Position numbers and translations under genes: made by a program. 17,463 bases of DNA from Candidatus Hydrogenedentota bacterium (GTDB taxonomy: Bacteria > Hydrogenedentota > Hydrogenedentia > Hydrogenedentales > CAITNO01). Below are positions 7,073-14,792 of the stretch, in pieces (the first letter of the stretch is position 1; every line of letters starts with the position of its first letter). Below the pieces are notes generated by a model. That model made no database searches, was not told where the DNA came from, and saw only the letters and a list, made by a program, of their open reading frames with translations. The stretch spans positions 1 to 17,463 of the forward strand of contig JAKLHG010000017.1 of NCBI GenBank assembly GCA_022710255.1, written 5' to 3'.

Positions 7073-8587
7073 TTAGTGCTTTCTGAAAGCAAAGGAAAAC
7101 AATTCGGCGCTCTTCATACTAAATCGCACCATCACGGGTTTGCCCGCAAGTGCCGCCAGGTCCGGTGTCCCCTGCCAACGCACTTCATGGCGCAGGTTGT
7201 CTCCCGTAATGGGTTCCGATGCCTCAAACCCGGGAAGTTCCTTCCCGGCTGCGTCCAGCAAACTCACCACAATACTTCCCCCTTCCCGAACCCGTGCATT
7301 CAGTTCAAGGCGGCCACCGGTAAAAGATACCGGCACGGTGGTCAGGGTCCCGCCGTCCGAGGAAGCGTCGGCGCTGACAAAGCGGTCCAACTGCCAAATG
7401 GCCAGGCCGATGGAACTGGTATGGGTCGTATGTCTTCCCGTGTTCTCGGCACGGTAAAGGCAGGGGGTTCCGTGGGTGTAGGTTGAAGCGCTGTAATACA
7501 GCCAGACTTCATCGCCGACGCGTAATGCCCGCGACTGGCACACAAAGAAACCACCGTCCCATTCGCCCGGTTTTCCCCGGGTCAGGCAGGGCGTGCGGAA
7601 CGGGCGTTCCCAATGGCGCAGGTCCCGTGACACCGCCAGTTGCAGTTCCCCCGGACCCTCCTGATTGCCGAAACGCCCGTCATTGTTGACGGTCAGCATC
7701 CACGGGAAAGCCAGCGTGCACGACTCGGCGGGGTAGGCGCCCACCCCGTAAAACTCGGTGCGCATCAATTCCGGGGCATCCGGGACATCCAGGATCGGCC
7801 GTGCCTCTTCAACGCGCGCCAGGGACGAGGCGTCATCGCGCAGGTCAGGCGTGATCACCAGTTCCGGCTCGCTCCAGGTCTGGAAATCGGGACTGGTAAT
7901 CAGCCAGAACACGCGGCGGTCATGGCCCCGCACCACATGGTTGATCTTGGGAAAGGCTACATACAGGCTGCGCTGTTCGTCGTAGTAGCCGGTGATCACA
8001 TCGCCGCCCCGGCAGAGCGGTTCCTGGCTGAAGGGATTCCACTGCAGGCCGTCCGGCGACACCCAGGTGTGATATCCGTGGCGTTTCTGGTCCCAGCCGA
8101 TCATCTTATAGCGCTTTTCCGGGTCTGGATCCTTGTTATCCTTGATTACCGAAGGCAGGATGATTTCCGCCGCAACCACATTGTGGCTCGGGTATTTTTC
8201 CGTCTGTACGGTGCCGACCAGGGGCTTCTCCCAATGCAGGCCATCCTGACTGACGGCGTAATAGACGGCATAATTGGGGAAGGTTTCCGTTTCCTCGCCG
8301 AGATACCACATTTTGAAGAGATTTTCCTCCTCATCGTGAATGACATTGCCGTAAATCTCCAGACGCCACCCTTCCCAGGGCTGGTCCGCCTTGACCAGGG
8401 GGTTCTCCGGATGTTCCCGCGCGGGATGCAGGGTAAAACTGATACCCTGCGTCTCCCGCACCAGAACCTGGTCCACGAACAGTTGCGCCTTGTCTTCGAC
8501 AGGGAAGGGCGACACGGGTTCCTGGCTCCACACAGGAATCACTGCGGCCAGCGTCAGCAGAATGCAAGCACATTGTTTGTGAATCAT
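7073..8587 (-). CDS. Secreted five-bladed beta-propeller glycosidase-like protein (GH43/GH32 superfamily)
   Basis: A 504-residue protein. A signal peptide (residues 1-21, cleavage probably after VWS) leads into AQLFVDQVLVRETQGISFTL (35-54). This 'LFVD..LI' opening with HPENPL and FKMWYLG (91-97) is common in planctomycete-type proteins annotated as GH43/GH32-like propellers. Repeated DG-W elements (SQDGLHWEKP, SPDGLQWNPF, SRDLRHWERP) mark propeller blades. A C-terminal region after about 430 (GGRLELNARVREGGSIVVSL) looks like a small beta sandwich. I cannot assign catalytic residues or a substrate, and a non-hydrolytic glycan-binding role is possible. ATG 8587 is preferred over upstream starts because GGAAAGG lies just upstream and a signal peptide starts there. 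The stop is 6 nt before the GH99-like ATG, so the two are very likely cotranscribed and work together. Confidence 0.75.
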   Translation of the reverse strand: MIHKQCACILLTLAAVIPVWSQEPVSPFPVEDKAQLFVDQVLVRETQGISFTLHPAREHPENPLVKADQPWEGWRLEIYGNVIHDEEENLFKMWYLGEETETFPNYAVYYAVSQDGLHWEKPLVGTVQTEKYPSHNVVAAEIILPSVIKDNKDPDPEKRYKMIGWDQKRHGYHTWVSPDGLQWNPFSQEPLCRGGDVITGYYDEQRSLYVAFPKINHVVRGHDRRVFWLITSPDFQTWSEPELVITPDLRDDASSLARVEEARPILDVPDAPELMRTEFYGVGAYPAESCTLAFPWMLTVNNDGRFGNQEGPGELQLAVSRDLRHWERPFRTPCLTRGKPGEWDGGFFVCQSRALRVGDEVWLYYSASTYTHGTPCLYRAENTGRHTTHTSSIGLAIWQLDRFVSADASSDGGTLTTVPVSFTGGRLELNARVREGGSIVVSLLDAAGKELPGFEASEPITGDNLRHEVRWQGTPDLAALAGKPVMVRFSMKSAELFSFAFRKH

Positions 8588-8798
8588 GATAAACCTTTCC
8601 TTGGGTTGAATTGGACCACAGGCTGTCATCTTACACGTACCGCATGGCGTCTGTGCAACTAACGTTTGCGGAATCGCGCGAGACAGGAAAGATGAGGCTA
8701 GAAATAGCGGCAGAATCATCGTCGATTCAATGGCCTATAGGCAGGATAGGTTCCAAAAGGAAGGGAGCGAGGAATGACTGTTGGAAAAAATTCCTTTT

Positions 8799-9815
8799 TC
8801 AAGTTAACTGCGAACGGTTGACCAGGTCCGCGCATTCGGGGTACTCCCAGGGAATGTCTGGATAATCCTGCCACATCTTGATGTCTTGTGTAAGCAAGCC
8901 GTAGAGTTCGGGGCGGCGCTGGTGCATGGTGCGCAAGTGTTTGCGCTGGGTACGCAGCATACCAAGATCTATGGAGGCCGTTATGGCCGCATCGCCCCGC
9001 TGCCTGATCCGGGGATAGAGGCGCGCCTCTTCCCTGCCTTCCGTGTAGTCCAGCGGCGTGATGCAATTGGAACCGGCGAAACCTGTGTTGCAGCCATCCG
9101 AAATATTGGCGCCCACCACGCAGCCGTAGCAGTGGGCGGCGCAGAGGCAGTGGGAATCCTCGATCATGCCCTGGCGCCCGTTAATCCACAGAATAATTTC
9201 CGCTCCACTGTAGGAAGTACACCCCCAAGCCTCGGGAAAGTAACCATCGTAGCATTGAAGAATACCGATGGGCCCGAAATCGAGATGAAACACTTTGAAT
9301 TGGTTTCCAAGAATGCCACGCGCTTCGCGATCATGACCTTCGATGGGCGGCCACCAGTGCGGCGCCGGCCCGGCGGCCGGATGACATTTCAGATAACGCC
9401 CCAGCAGGATGCCGTCACGATTAACGACCCAGGCCGAGGTGGCATACTTTTCGCCGAAGGCTTCTACACAACCGGCTATGGCGTTGATGTGATAGGTTCG
9501 TGCAAGATCAAAAAAGCGCCTGGCGTTTTCATGTCCCGTGTCAATGGTGTCGCCAAGAACATATTCGGGAAACACGACAAGGTCCGCGCCCAAACCGGCG
9601 GCTTGTTCGAAAAATGGGGGCATACGGTCCACGGGTGCGGTGTCTTTTCCCGCGTTTTGCAACTGTACCAAGGTAATGATGGCGGTTTTTTTAATAGCGG
9701 TACTTGTGTCTTCAGGGTACCTTTGGCTGGAACCGGCGCTGTCCGAGGCCTCGGCGGCGGCAACCAGTCCCACTCCCCCAAGGGAAATAAACGTTCTTCT
9801 ACGCATGGCGTCCAT
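8799..9815 (-). CDS. Tat-exported carbon-nitrogen hydrolase (nitrilase superfamily)
   Basis: A 338-residue member of the carbon-nitrogen hydrolase superfamily, which hydrolyses amides, nitriles or N-carbamoyl compounds. The Glu-Lys-Cys triad is visible: E84 in VVFPEYVL, K143 in GRYLKCHP, and C188 in IGILQCYDGYFPE. The N-terminus MDAMRRRTFISLGGVGLVAAAEA is a twin-arginine signal, implying export in a folded state; most nitrilase relatives are cytoplasmic, so this is notable. Seven cysteines cluster between residues 199 and 251, including C-x-C-x3-C-x2-C at 223-232. ATG 9815 is chosen because GGGGAG lies 6 nt upstream; ATG 9806 would keep the same signal. It follows the oxidase-like gene by 96 nt on the same strand. 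The substrate is unknown; amino-sugar or amide-linked material is a guess from context. Confidence 0.82.
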   Translation of the reverse strand: MDAMRRRTFISLGGVGLVAAAEASDSAGSSQRYPEDTSTAIKKTAIITLVQLQNAGKDTAPVDRMPPFFEQAAGLGADLVVFPEYVLGDTIDTGHENARRFFDLARTYHINAIAGCVEAFGEKYATSAWVVNRDGILLGRYLKCHPAAGPAPHWWPPIEGHDREARGILGNQFKVFHLDFGPIGILQCYDGYFPEAWGCTSYSGAEIILWINGRQGMIEDSHCLCAAHCYGCVVGANISDGCNTGFAGSNCITPLDYTEGREEARLYPRIRQRGDAAITASIDLGMLRTQRKHLRTMHQRRPELYGLLTQDIKMWQDYPDIPWEYPECADLVNRSQLT

Positions 9816-9911
9816 CCTTTGCTCCCCGTAGAGAAGGGAAAAATGTAAAAAGCAGGACGGTACTCGTATCCGCGACAATAAATACGCCGCTTGATGCTGT
9901 CATCGGGACTA

Positions 9912-10610
9912 TCAGGGAGTAAAGGGGCGCCCGGTAATCCGTTCGTATTCCTCCCAGGATTCATGTTTGTGGTCGCGCTCATCCAGGCTGATGCGCCGGA
10001 ACAGGTCGGCCATGGTGTCCATACGGGGATAGAATTCAAAGTAGGAGGAATCAATTTTTTCTTCTTCCCATTGCGGATGGTCCATGACCGCCTTGGCATA
10101 TTCATGTTCGGCATGACTTTCAAAGCGGGCATTCATGTCGAAAGACAATTCCGGCTTGATCCGGTACATCAGGCGGGTAAGGTAATAATAGGACCACGCC
10201 AGCAGGCGCGGCAAGAGGAAATGCTTGATGAACCTGCGTTTGATGCCTCGCTGGCGCATTAATTCATCTAGAATAAACAGATGCCATTGCTCGTTGTCCT
10301 GGGAACGGCGCCCCATTTCAATGTGATGCCAGGCCAGGTCCGAATCCACTTTCTCAGGAAAACGTGTCTTTGTATATTGTCGTGAGAGACGCAGATAGGA
10401 ACCCGTCTCCCACGCCCAATAGGGATAGCGGGCCAGCAGCTCAATTACCATAAACTTTTCCAACTCGCGGCTTTTTCCATAAATTAGATCCATAGCTGCG
10501 TACATGGTTCTTAATATGCCATTGGAACGCAGTCCCGGGTCGTCCAGCGTCTTTCCCCATTCCGCCCGGAGGTCCACTTCTTTTCCCATCGTATATTCGA
10601 ATTTTGACAT
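9912..10610 (-). CDS. Alternative oxidase/PTOX-like di-iron quinol oxidase
   Basis: A 232-residue protein resembling alternative oxidases and plastid terminal oxidases, interfacial membrane di-iron enzymes that oxidise quinol and reduce oxygen to water without pumping protons. All six expected ligands can be placed: E57 in VIELLARYPYWAW (compare VLETIARVPY in plant PTOX), E107 and H110 in NEQWH, E164 in ARFESHAEHEY, and E211 with H214 in DERDH. Between them RRFIKHFLLPRLLAWSYYY (125-143) corresponds to the DRFLAQH...YY membrane-contact helix. The order, spacing and length fit the family. GAAGGA lies about 8 nt upstream of ATG. It follows the MaoC gene by 72 nt. The alternatives are another ferritin-like di-iron fold such as Coq7, less likely because of the PTOX-like segments, or a member recruited to substrate hydroxylation or desaturation. 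Confidence 0.78.
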   Translation of the reverse strand: MSKFEYTMGKEVDLRAEWGKTLDDPGLRSNGILRTMYAAMDLIYGKSRELEKFMVIELLARYPYWAWETGSYLRLSRQYTKTRFPEKVDSDLAWHHIEMGRRSQDNEQWHLFILDELMRQRGIKRRFIKHFLLPRLLAWSYYYLTRLMYRIKPELSFDMNARFESHAEHEYAKAVMDHPQWEEEKIDSSYFEFYPRMDTMADLFRRISLDERDHKHESWEEYERITGRPFTP

Positions 10611-10682
10611 AAACGTTTTCCTTCAGTAGGTACGGTATCGGATATGTTCCATGGTCGGACCGTAAAATATGTGCAGCAGGCA

Positions 10683-11576
10683 CTATACCAATGTGACTTT
10701 CTTATCCCCCGCCCGGATGGCCGCTACAATGGACGGACGCGGATTTTTACCGCAATATAGGTCAAAACGGTAGCCCCCGGCAATTTCGTGACCTTTCATA
10801 AAAGAATCGCTGTCCATGAATACGGGACCCTTGAAGGCGACGTCAAGCCGCAACCCTTGCTCATAATTCAGGTCCTGTAGATGGGCAAGACATTTGGCAA
10901 GCGACCACATTCCATGAATGATATCACGCTTGAACCCAAAAGCCTTCGCGAGAATACGCGATATGTGGATGGGGTTGTAGTCTCCGGTAATACGGGCATA
11001 GCGACGGCCCATATCGGGCGGCACATGCCACTGGGCCTCGATGGTGGGTGTGCCCAGTTCCTCGAAGATTCCCGAGGGATGGGGCTCACCTGTTTCACCA
11101 TAGTGTTTGCCTCTGAACAAATAGGAACTGATACTTTCCCATACACACTCACCTGCAGCAAGCACCCTGGTGACAACGTCCACTTCCAGGCCTGCCTTGA
11201 GCACCCGCGCTTCGCCGAAAGAGCACTTCAGGTCCACCGGTTCTGTTTCGGAAATGGGTCTTCGTTGCAGAATATGGTTCCGGGAGTGCACCGCACCCAG
11301 TGCGGAGAGGGGAAAAGATTTGGTGGCAAGGGCATGGATGTGCATGGCGGAGGTGAAAACATGGGGATACAGTATTGGTAATTTACCGTCATTTCCGAAA
11401 CCGCAGGCCTCACGATAAGACTGAATTTTTTCAGGTGTTTCCCGGGCACCATTCCAAAATGCCTCCGTGCGAGGCAGCTTTTCGATTCCGGCGTATTTGG
11501 TCCGGCCTGGGGTAAAAATATTGACATAGGCGCCCAATAGGGATGGCTTTCCCTTGAATTCCAGTGTAGTTGACAT
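10683..11576 (-). CDS. MaoC-like double-hotdog hydratase/dehydratase
   Basis: A 297-residue acyl-thioester hydratase/dehydratase with two hotdog folds. The N-terminal half (about 65-156) has the degenerate hotdog pattern seen in HTD2 and FAS-type dehydratases: LYPHVFTSAMHIHAL, LGAVHSRNHI and ECVWESISSYLFRGK. The C-terminal half carries the hydratase-2 motif: D199, N201 and H204 in TGDYNPIHISRI, followed by GF.RDIIHGMWSLAK (214-228). Such enzymes interconvert trans-2-enoyl and 3-hydroxyacyl thioesters in fatty-acid metabolism. ATG 11576 has AAGGAG upstream; an in-frame TTG at 11597 lacks support. The 72-nt gap to the AOX-like gene and the shared strand suggest cotranscription. A link to quinol oxidation is not obvious; it could reflect a lipid-modifying pair. 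Confidence 0.83.
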   Translation of the reverse strand: MSTTLEFKGKPSLLGAYVNIFTPGRTKYAGIEKLPRTEAFWNGARETPEKIQSYREACGFGNDGKLPILYPHVFTSAMHIHALATKSFPLSALGAVHSRNHILQRRPISETEPVDLKCSFGEARVLKAGLEVDVVTRVLAAGECVWESISSYLFRGKHYGETGEPHPSGIFEELGTPTIEAQWHVPPDMGRRYARITGDYNPIHISRILAKAFGFKRDIIHGMWSLAKCLAHLQDLNYEQGLRLDVAFKGPVFMDSDSFMKGHEIAGGYRFDLYCGKNPRPSIVAAIRAGDKKVTLV

Positions 11577-11626
11577 TTTTAAGGTTCTCCTTTTCAATTC
11601 AGTTGTCTATACGGCACATGTCACAG

Positions 11627-11652
11627 AACAACAATTGCGTTGTCCTGTTGTT
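11627..11652. other. Hairpin just after the lipoprotein stop codon
   Basis: AACAACA (11627-11633) and TGTTGTT (11646-11652) form 7-bp arms with a 12-nt loop, beginning immediately after the minus-strand stop of the lipoprotein gene at 11654. It is AT-rich and no T-run follows on the minus strand, so it is at best a weak attenuator or mRNA-end stabiliser between the lipoprotein and MaoC genes. Confidence 0.25.
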
Positions 11653-11653
11653 G

Positions 11654-12562
11654 TCATTTCTTTTTCTTGGATTTATTTTCCTGTGCGTTATCCCGGCCTT
11701 GATCCTCCGGTTCCCCCTCGGAATCCGGATTTTTTTCAGGAGTCTCTTCCTGCAAGGAAAACAAAAATGCGCGGTGGTCAATTCCTTCGTACCCTGCCAG
11801 AGCGCCCCAGTGAATGGCATATACACCCGGAGAAAGGGGCCGTGCCGGGCGCAGTTCAAGAAGCAGGTGTTCCGGTTCGTCTACAGGATGCGATAGCAAC
11901 GGGAGAGACTCATCAGGAATCCAAACTTCCTCATTATAGGCGCTGTCTTTTCCGGGCATTTCTTTCTTCTCATCCGTACCGGACTGGGCCAACGCCGCCT
12001 TGACCTTACGAAGTTTATGCAATCGTGCATCATAAGCGGGTAGCTTATGAGAATATAGACACGGTTGGTTTCCCTCGGGATCAGTTTCAGGGTTTACATA
12101 TGCGAAGATTAAGGCAGGGGCCACCGGTGTGCCATAGGCCACGCCTCCGTCTTCAATTCTGTACCGATTTACACGGGGATGGTCGGTTTGTGTGTATTTG
12201 TTGTTTTGAAATGCAAAAACACCTTCGCCTGCGGGTAAAGGCCAAAGTTGAACAGTATCCACATCGAGTATTCCCAGGGAGGGTACGTTCACCTCTTTAT
12301 AGACGGAGGTATAGCCTGTTTTTAGAAAGATCACCTCCAGAGCACCGGATACCGATCGAAAGGCATAGCGTCCGTTCGCATTGGAAAGGCCCTCAGAGTC
12401 CTTTCCGGAAACGCGCACAACCACCCCCGGCAGTTCTTCTCCGCTTATGTCCTCCACCTTTCCACGCAGATAGGCGCTCTGCACGCATCCAGTCAAGACA
12501 ATACACAGCATAATACCCACCACGAGAAATTTGCCATGCGTGTTAATAGTGACCGCGTTCAT
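11654..12562 (-). CDS. Lipoprotein with carboxypeptidase-regulatory-like domain
   Basis: A 302-residue predicted lipoprotein. Residues 11-26 form a hydrophobic signal ending in the lipobox LTGC, with C26 the lipidated residue. Residues about 31-95 (LRGKVEDISGEELPGVVVRV, SNANGRYAFRSV, LKTGYTSVYKEV) are a clear carboxypeptidase-regulatory-like/CNA-B-type beta sandwich, usual in surface proteins. Residues 110-270 have no family I recognise. The tail (271-302) is strongly acidic, then ends KSKKKK, and is probably disordered. The ATG has only a weak GGAT site about 6 nt upstream. It lies 42 nt after the isomerase gene and 77 nt before the MaoC gene, on the same strand. It is probably anchored in a membrane with its domain facing the periplasm or surface; its role is unknown. 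Confidence 0.72.
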   Translation of the reverse strand: MNAVTINTHGKFLVVGIMLCIVLTGCVQSAYLRGKVEDISGEELPGVVVRVSGKDSEGLSNANGRYAFRSVSGALEVIFLKTGYTSVYKEVNVPSLGILDVDTVQLWPLPAGEGVFAFQNNKYTQTDHPRVNRYRIEDGGVAYGTPVAPALIFAYVNPETDPEGNQPCLYSHKLPAYDARLHKLRKVKAALAQSGTDEKKEMPGKDSAYNEEVWIPDESLPLLSHPVDEPEHLLLELRPARPLSPGVYAIHWGALAGYEGIDHRAFLFSLQEETPEKNPDSEGEPEDQGRDNAQENKSKKKK

Positions 12563-12604
12563 GGGCTTATCCGTTACCCTGTCTCCGTCAATGGTTGTTA
12601 TAAC

Positions 12605-13372
12605 TTATAGTTGATTGAAATGGCGCATGAAACGCGCATTTGCGCCAGCGCTTTCCATGGTGTTGACTTCGGCATCGTCCTGTTCGACGATGAACCACTG
12701 CGCGCCGGCGTCACGGGCTGCAGGCAATAGAGATTGCCAGTCCAGCATGCCTTTTCCCAGTTCCGTTATAACCGCCGGTTTTCCCGCATCCGGAAGAATG
12801 CAATCCTTAACGTGGACCAAAGGGATGCGGTTCCTGTGGCGGTTGAGTATAGCATAAATGTCGGCATTTGCTACCGATGCCCAGCCCATGTCCAGCTCAA
12901 TTTTCAGGTTGTCCGGGTCGCTGTTATTGAAAATAAGATCGAAGATCGTTTCATCCCCGAAATGTTGAAACTCATGTGCATGGTTATGGTAGCACAAGGT
13001 CAAGCCTTCTTTTTCTAAAAGTGCTCCCGCATCGTCCATCGTTTCGGCCGCCTCAAGCCATGACTCTCGGTCCGGACATCTTTCTGCACCCAACCAGGCA
13101 ATGACTACGTGGGGCGTCATCAGGGTATGGGCTTGCTCAATAATCTGGTCGGTGTGGCAAACCGCTTGTTCATAAGATACGTGCATGCCTACGGGAACAA
13201 GTCCCGAGGCGTCCAGCAAGTTCCGCAGTTTGAAGGCGGTGAGATGATAATCTCCGGCAGTTTCGACATAACTGTAGCCTGCCTCCTTGACAAGATCAAG
13301 GCCCTCCGCCGTGTTTTCTTCCAGGTAATCACGAACGGAATAGAGCTGTAACGCATAGGGATAGGACATCAT
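12605..13372 (-). CDS. Sugar phosphate isomerase/epimerase-type TIM-barrel protein
   Basis: A 255-residue cytoplasmic protein of the xylose-isomerase-like TIM-barrel (AP endonuclease 2) superfamily, whose members isomerise or epimerise sugars, inositols and hydroxypyruvate with a divalent metal. It starts with YALQLYSVRDYLE, the usual first strand. Expected metal-site residues are present: H129/H131 in CYHNHAHEF, E159 and D161 in KIELDMGWA, H187 in LVHVKD and E230 in WFIVEQDD. No signal peptide is present. ATG 13372 is preferred because GGA lies 9 nt upstream; ATG 13381 would sit directly against the AAAGGA site. As first gene of the minus-strand run, it suggests that the cluster feeds a sugar catabolic route. 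The specific sugar cannot be told. Confidence 0.82.
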   Translation of the reverse strand: MMSYPYALQLYSVRDYLEENTAEGLDLVKEAGYSYVETAGDYHLTAFKLRNLLDASGLVPVGMHVSYEQAVCHTDQIIEQAHTLMTPHVVIAWLGAERCPDRESWLEAAETMDDAGALLEKEGLTLCYHNHAHEFQHFGDETIFDLIFNNSDPDNLKIELDMGWASVANADIYAILNRHRNRIPLVHVKDCILPDAGKPAVITELGKGMLDWQSLLPAARDAGAQWFIVEQDDAEVNTMESAGANARFMRHFNQL

Positions 13373-13839
13373 GCGAGGCATTCCTTTCTAAACTTCGCAA
13401 CAGGTTCTGGAGAACAATCTTGTCACGATACTATGGTGCCTGTATTCGATATTTTATAAAGAACCAAATACAGGAATAAGAGCGGTGTACCCGCGTAAAC
13501 AAATCATTTCCGCACAGATTGCGGAGAAGCGTGCGAAGCATATACAATAAGTTTACATGGTAAGGGTATGGGTCCGGAAAATTATTTTTACCTGAAATGC
13601 CGTTTACTGTAATTTGTTCCAACCCGCAACATTACAGGAGAAATTTGACGCTGCATCCTTGAGTATATCTTATACGGTGCGAGAAAAGGTTATCCTATGG
13701 AAGTGCAATCGCATACTACTAAAATTTATTAGCTACCGCAGGAGTGTGATTATGCCTCTCGGACAGCTGTTTATCAATCAAAATAGCATCCAAGCCTGAT
13801 ACGAATCAAGCAATACTTGTATAATAAGGAATACACCGC
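13373..13839. other. Gene-free, AT-rich divergent intergenic region
   Basis: A 467-nt stretch between the divergently transcribed isomerase and DUF6807 genes. No convincing gene is present; a 61-codon open frame at 13614-13799 lacks a ribosome site and protein-like character. It must hold the promoters for both directions. Visible structure: an 8-bp inverted repeat at 13439-13474 and a short dyad TCCGCA-CAGAT-TGCGGA (13509-13525). Confidence 0.6.
13439..13474 (-). promoter_or_regulatory. Candidate operator: 8-bp inverted repeat around an AT-rich core
   Basis: CCTGTATT (13439-13446) and AATACAGG (13467-13474) are perfect inverted copies separated by 20 nt, so half-site centres are 28 bp apart, about 2.7 helical turns. 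Between them the minus strand reads TATAAAAT, -10-like, about 80 nt upstream of the isomerase start. No good -35 is seen. An 8-bp dyad at this spacing could occur by chance in a region this long. Confidence 0.3.
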
Positions 13840-14784
13840 ATGACATCGCTAGACATCAGAATCGTGTCGATATTGTTATCGGCTCTTTCCTTGGTAACAC
13901 TTGTGGCACAAGACTTGTATGGGGCACCAGGCGTAAGAGCCGTGGCATCCAAAAATGACATCAACATTTATATAGGAACCAAACTCTTTACCAGTTATAA
14001 AACAGCTCCGTCGCAGAAATACCCTTATTTTTTCCCGGTGAATGGCCCCGCGAGCGATGCCTCAGTCACGACAGAGTCTAGTGACCCCTACCCGCACCAT
14101 CATTCTTTGTTTTTTGGATGTGACCGTGTGAACGGGGGAAATTACTGGCAGGAATCCCTGGACAAGGGTCAGATTTGTTCCACATCGTTGCGCATTGTGG
14201 AGTCCGAAGGGGCCCGGGTGGTTCTGGAGAATGCGTGTGAATGGCGTAAGCCGGGAGAACCGCCGGTGGCGCGCGACTCGCGCCGAATCCAGATTTCCGC
14301 GCCGTCTGAAACGCTGCGACTGATAGAGTTCGAAATCAGGATCACCCCGGTTGTAGACTTGCGCATCGACCGCACCAATCACTCCCTTTTCGCGGCGCGC
14401 ATGGTACCGGAACTAAGCGTCCTATCGGGCGGTACCCTGGTGAACGCGCAAGGTGATACAGGCGAGAACGGCACATTCGGCAAGGTATCTCCCTGGTGCG
14501 ACTTTTACGGCGAGCGAAACGGAATTACCGAGGGGTTGGCCATCTTTCAGCATCCATCGAACCCCCTGTATCCAGTCAGGTGGTTCACACGTGACTACGG
14601 TTTCTTTTCTCCGACCCCTTTGTATTGGCCGGAAAACGATTCTCATGTGGGACTTAAGGTGGGCGAAACGGTGACGTTGCGGTACCTTGTCGCTGTTCAC
14701 GCCGGCAACCCGGTTAGCGCGGGTATAGGAGAATGTTTCACCCGCTATGCAACGGAAATGAAAAACGTATCTGCACCGCAATAA
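13840..14784 (+). CDS. Secreted DUF6807 (PmoA-family) protein
   Basis: A 314-residue exported protein of the DUF6807 family, often labelled 'PmoA family' in databases although unrelated in role to the particulate methane monooxygenase subunit. An N-terminal signal peptide (about 1-29, ending LYGAP) is followed by an all-beta fold. The family signature is PYPHHHSLFFGCDRVNGGNYW (around 83-103), with three consecutive His (86-88) able to bind metal, plus later NHSLFAARMVPELSVL and WCDFYGERNGITEGLAIF segments. AAGGA lies about 9 nt before the ATG. These proteins usually occur in sugar-degradation loci of planctomycete-like bacteria, and here it faces the isomerase gene across a shared intergenic region. 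Its biochemical role is not established; a sugar mutarotase-like or lyase function is speculative. Confidence 0.8.
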   Translation: MTSLDIRIVSILLSALSLVTLVAQDLYGAPGVRAVASKNDINIYIGTKLFTSYKTAPSQKYPYFFPVNGPASDASVTTESSDPYPHHHSLFFGCDRVNGGNYWQESLDKGQICSTSLRIVESEGARVVLENACEWRKPGEPPVARDSRRIQISAPSETLRLIEFEIRITPVVDLRIDRTNHSLFAARMVPELSVLSGGTLVNAQGDTGENGTFGKVSPWCDFYGERNGITEGLAIFQHPSNPLYPVRWFTRDYGFFSPTPLYWPENDSHVGLKVGETVTLRYLVAVHAGNPVSAGIGECFTRYATEMKNVSAPQ

Positions 14785-14792
14785 GTGCCGAA

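Noticed and set aside
8588..8719. Longer start of the propeller protein at 8719
   Set aside because: The added residues would precede a good signal peptide, and GGAAAGG supports ATG 8587.
8611..8865. An 84-codon plus-strand frame between the propeller and nitrilase genes
   Set aside because: It overlaps the nitrilase 3' end, has no clear ribosome site and no recognisable protein character.
13614..13799. A 61-codon plus-strand frame before the DUF6807 gene
   Set aside because: No ribosome site, AT-rich noncoding-like composition, no family resemblance.
13820..13825. Perfect TATAAT before the DUF6807 gene
   Set aside because: It directly abuts the AAGGA site; transcription from it would leave the ribosome site out of the mRNA, and no -35 is present.
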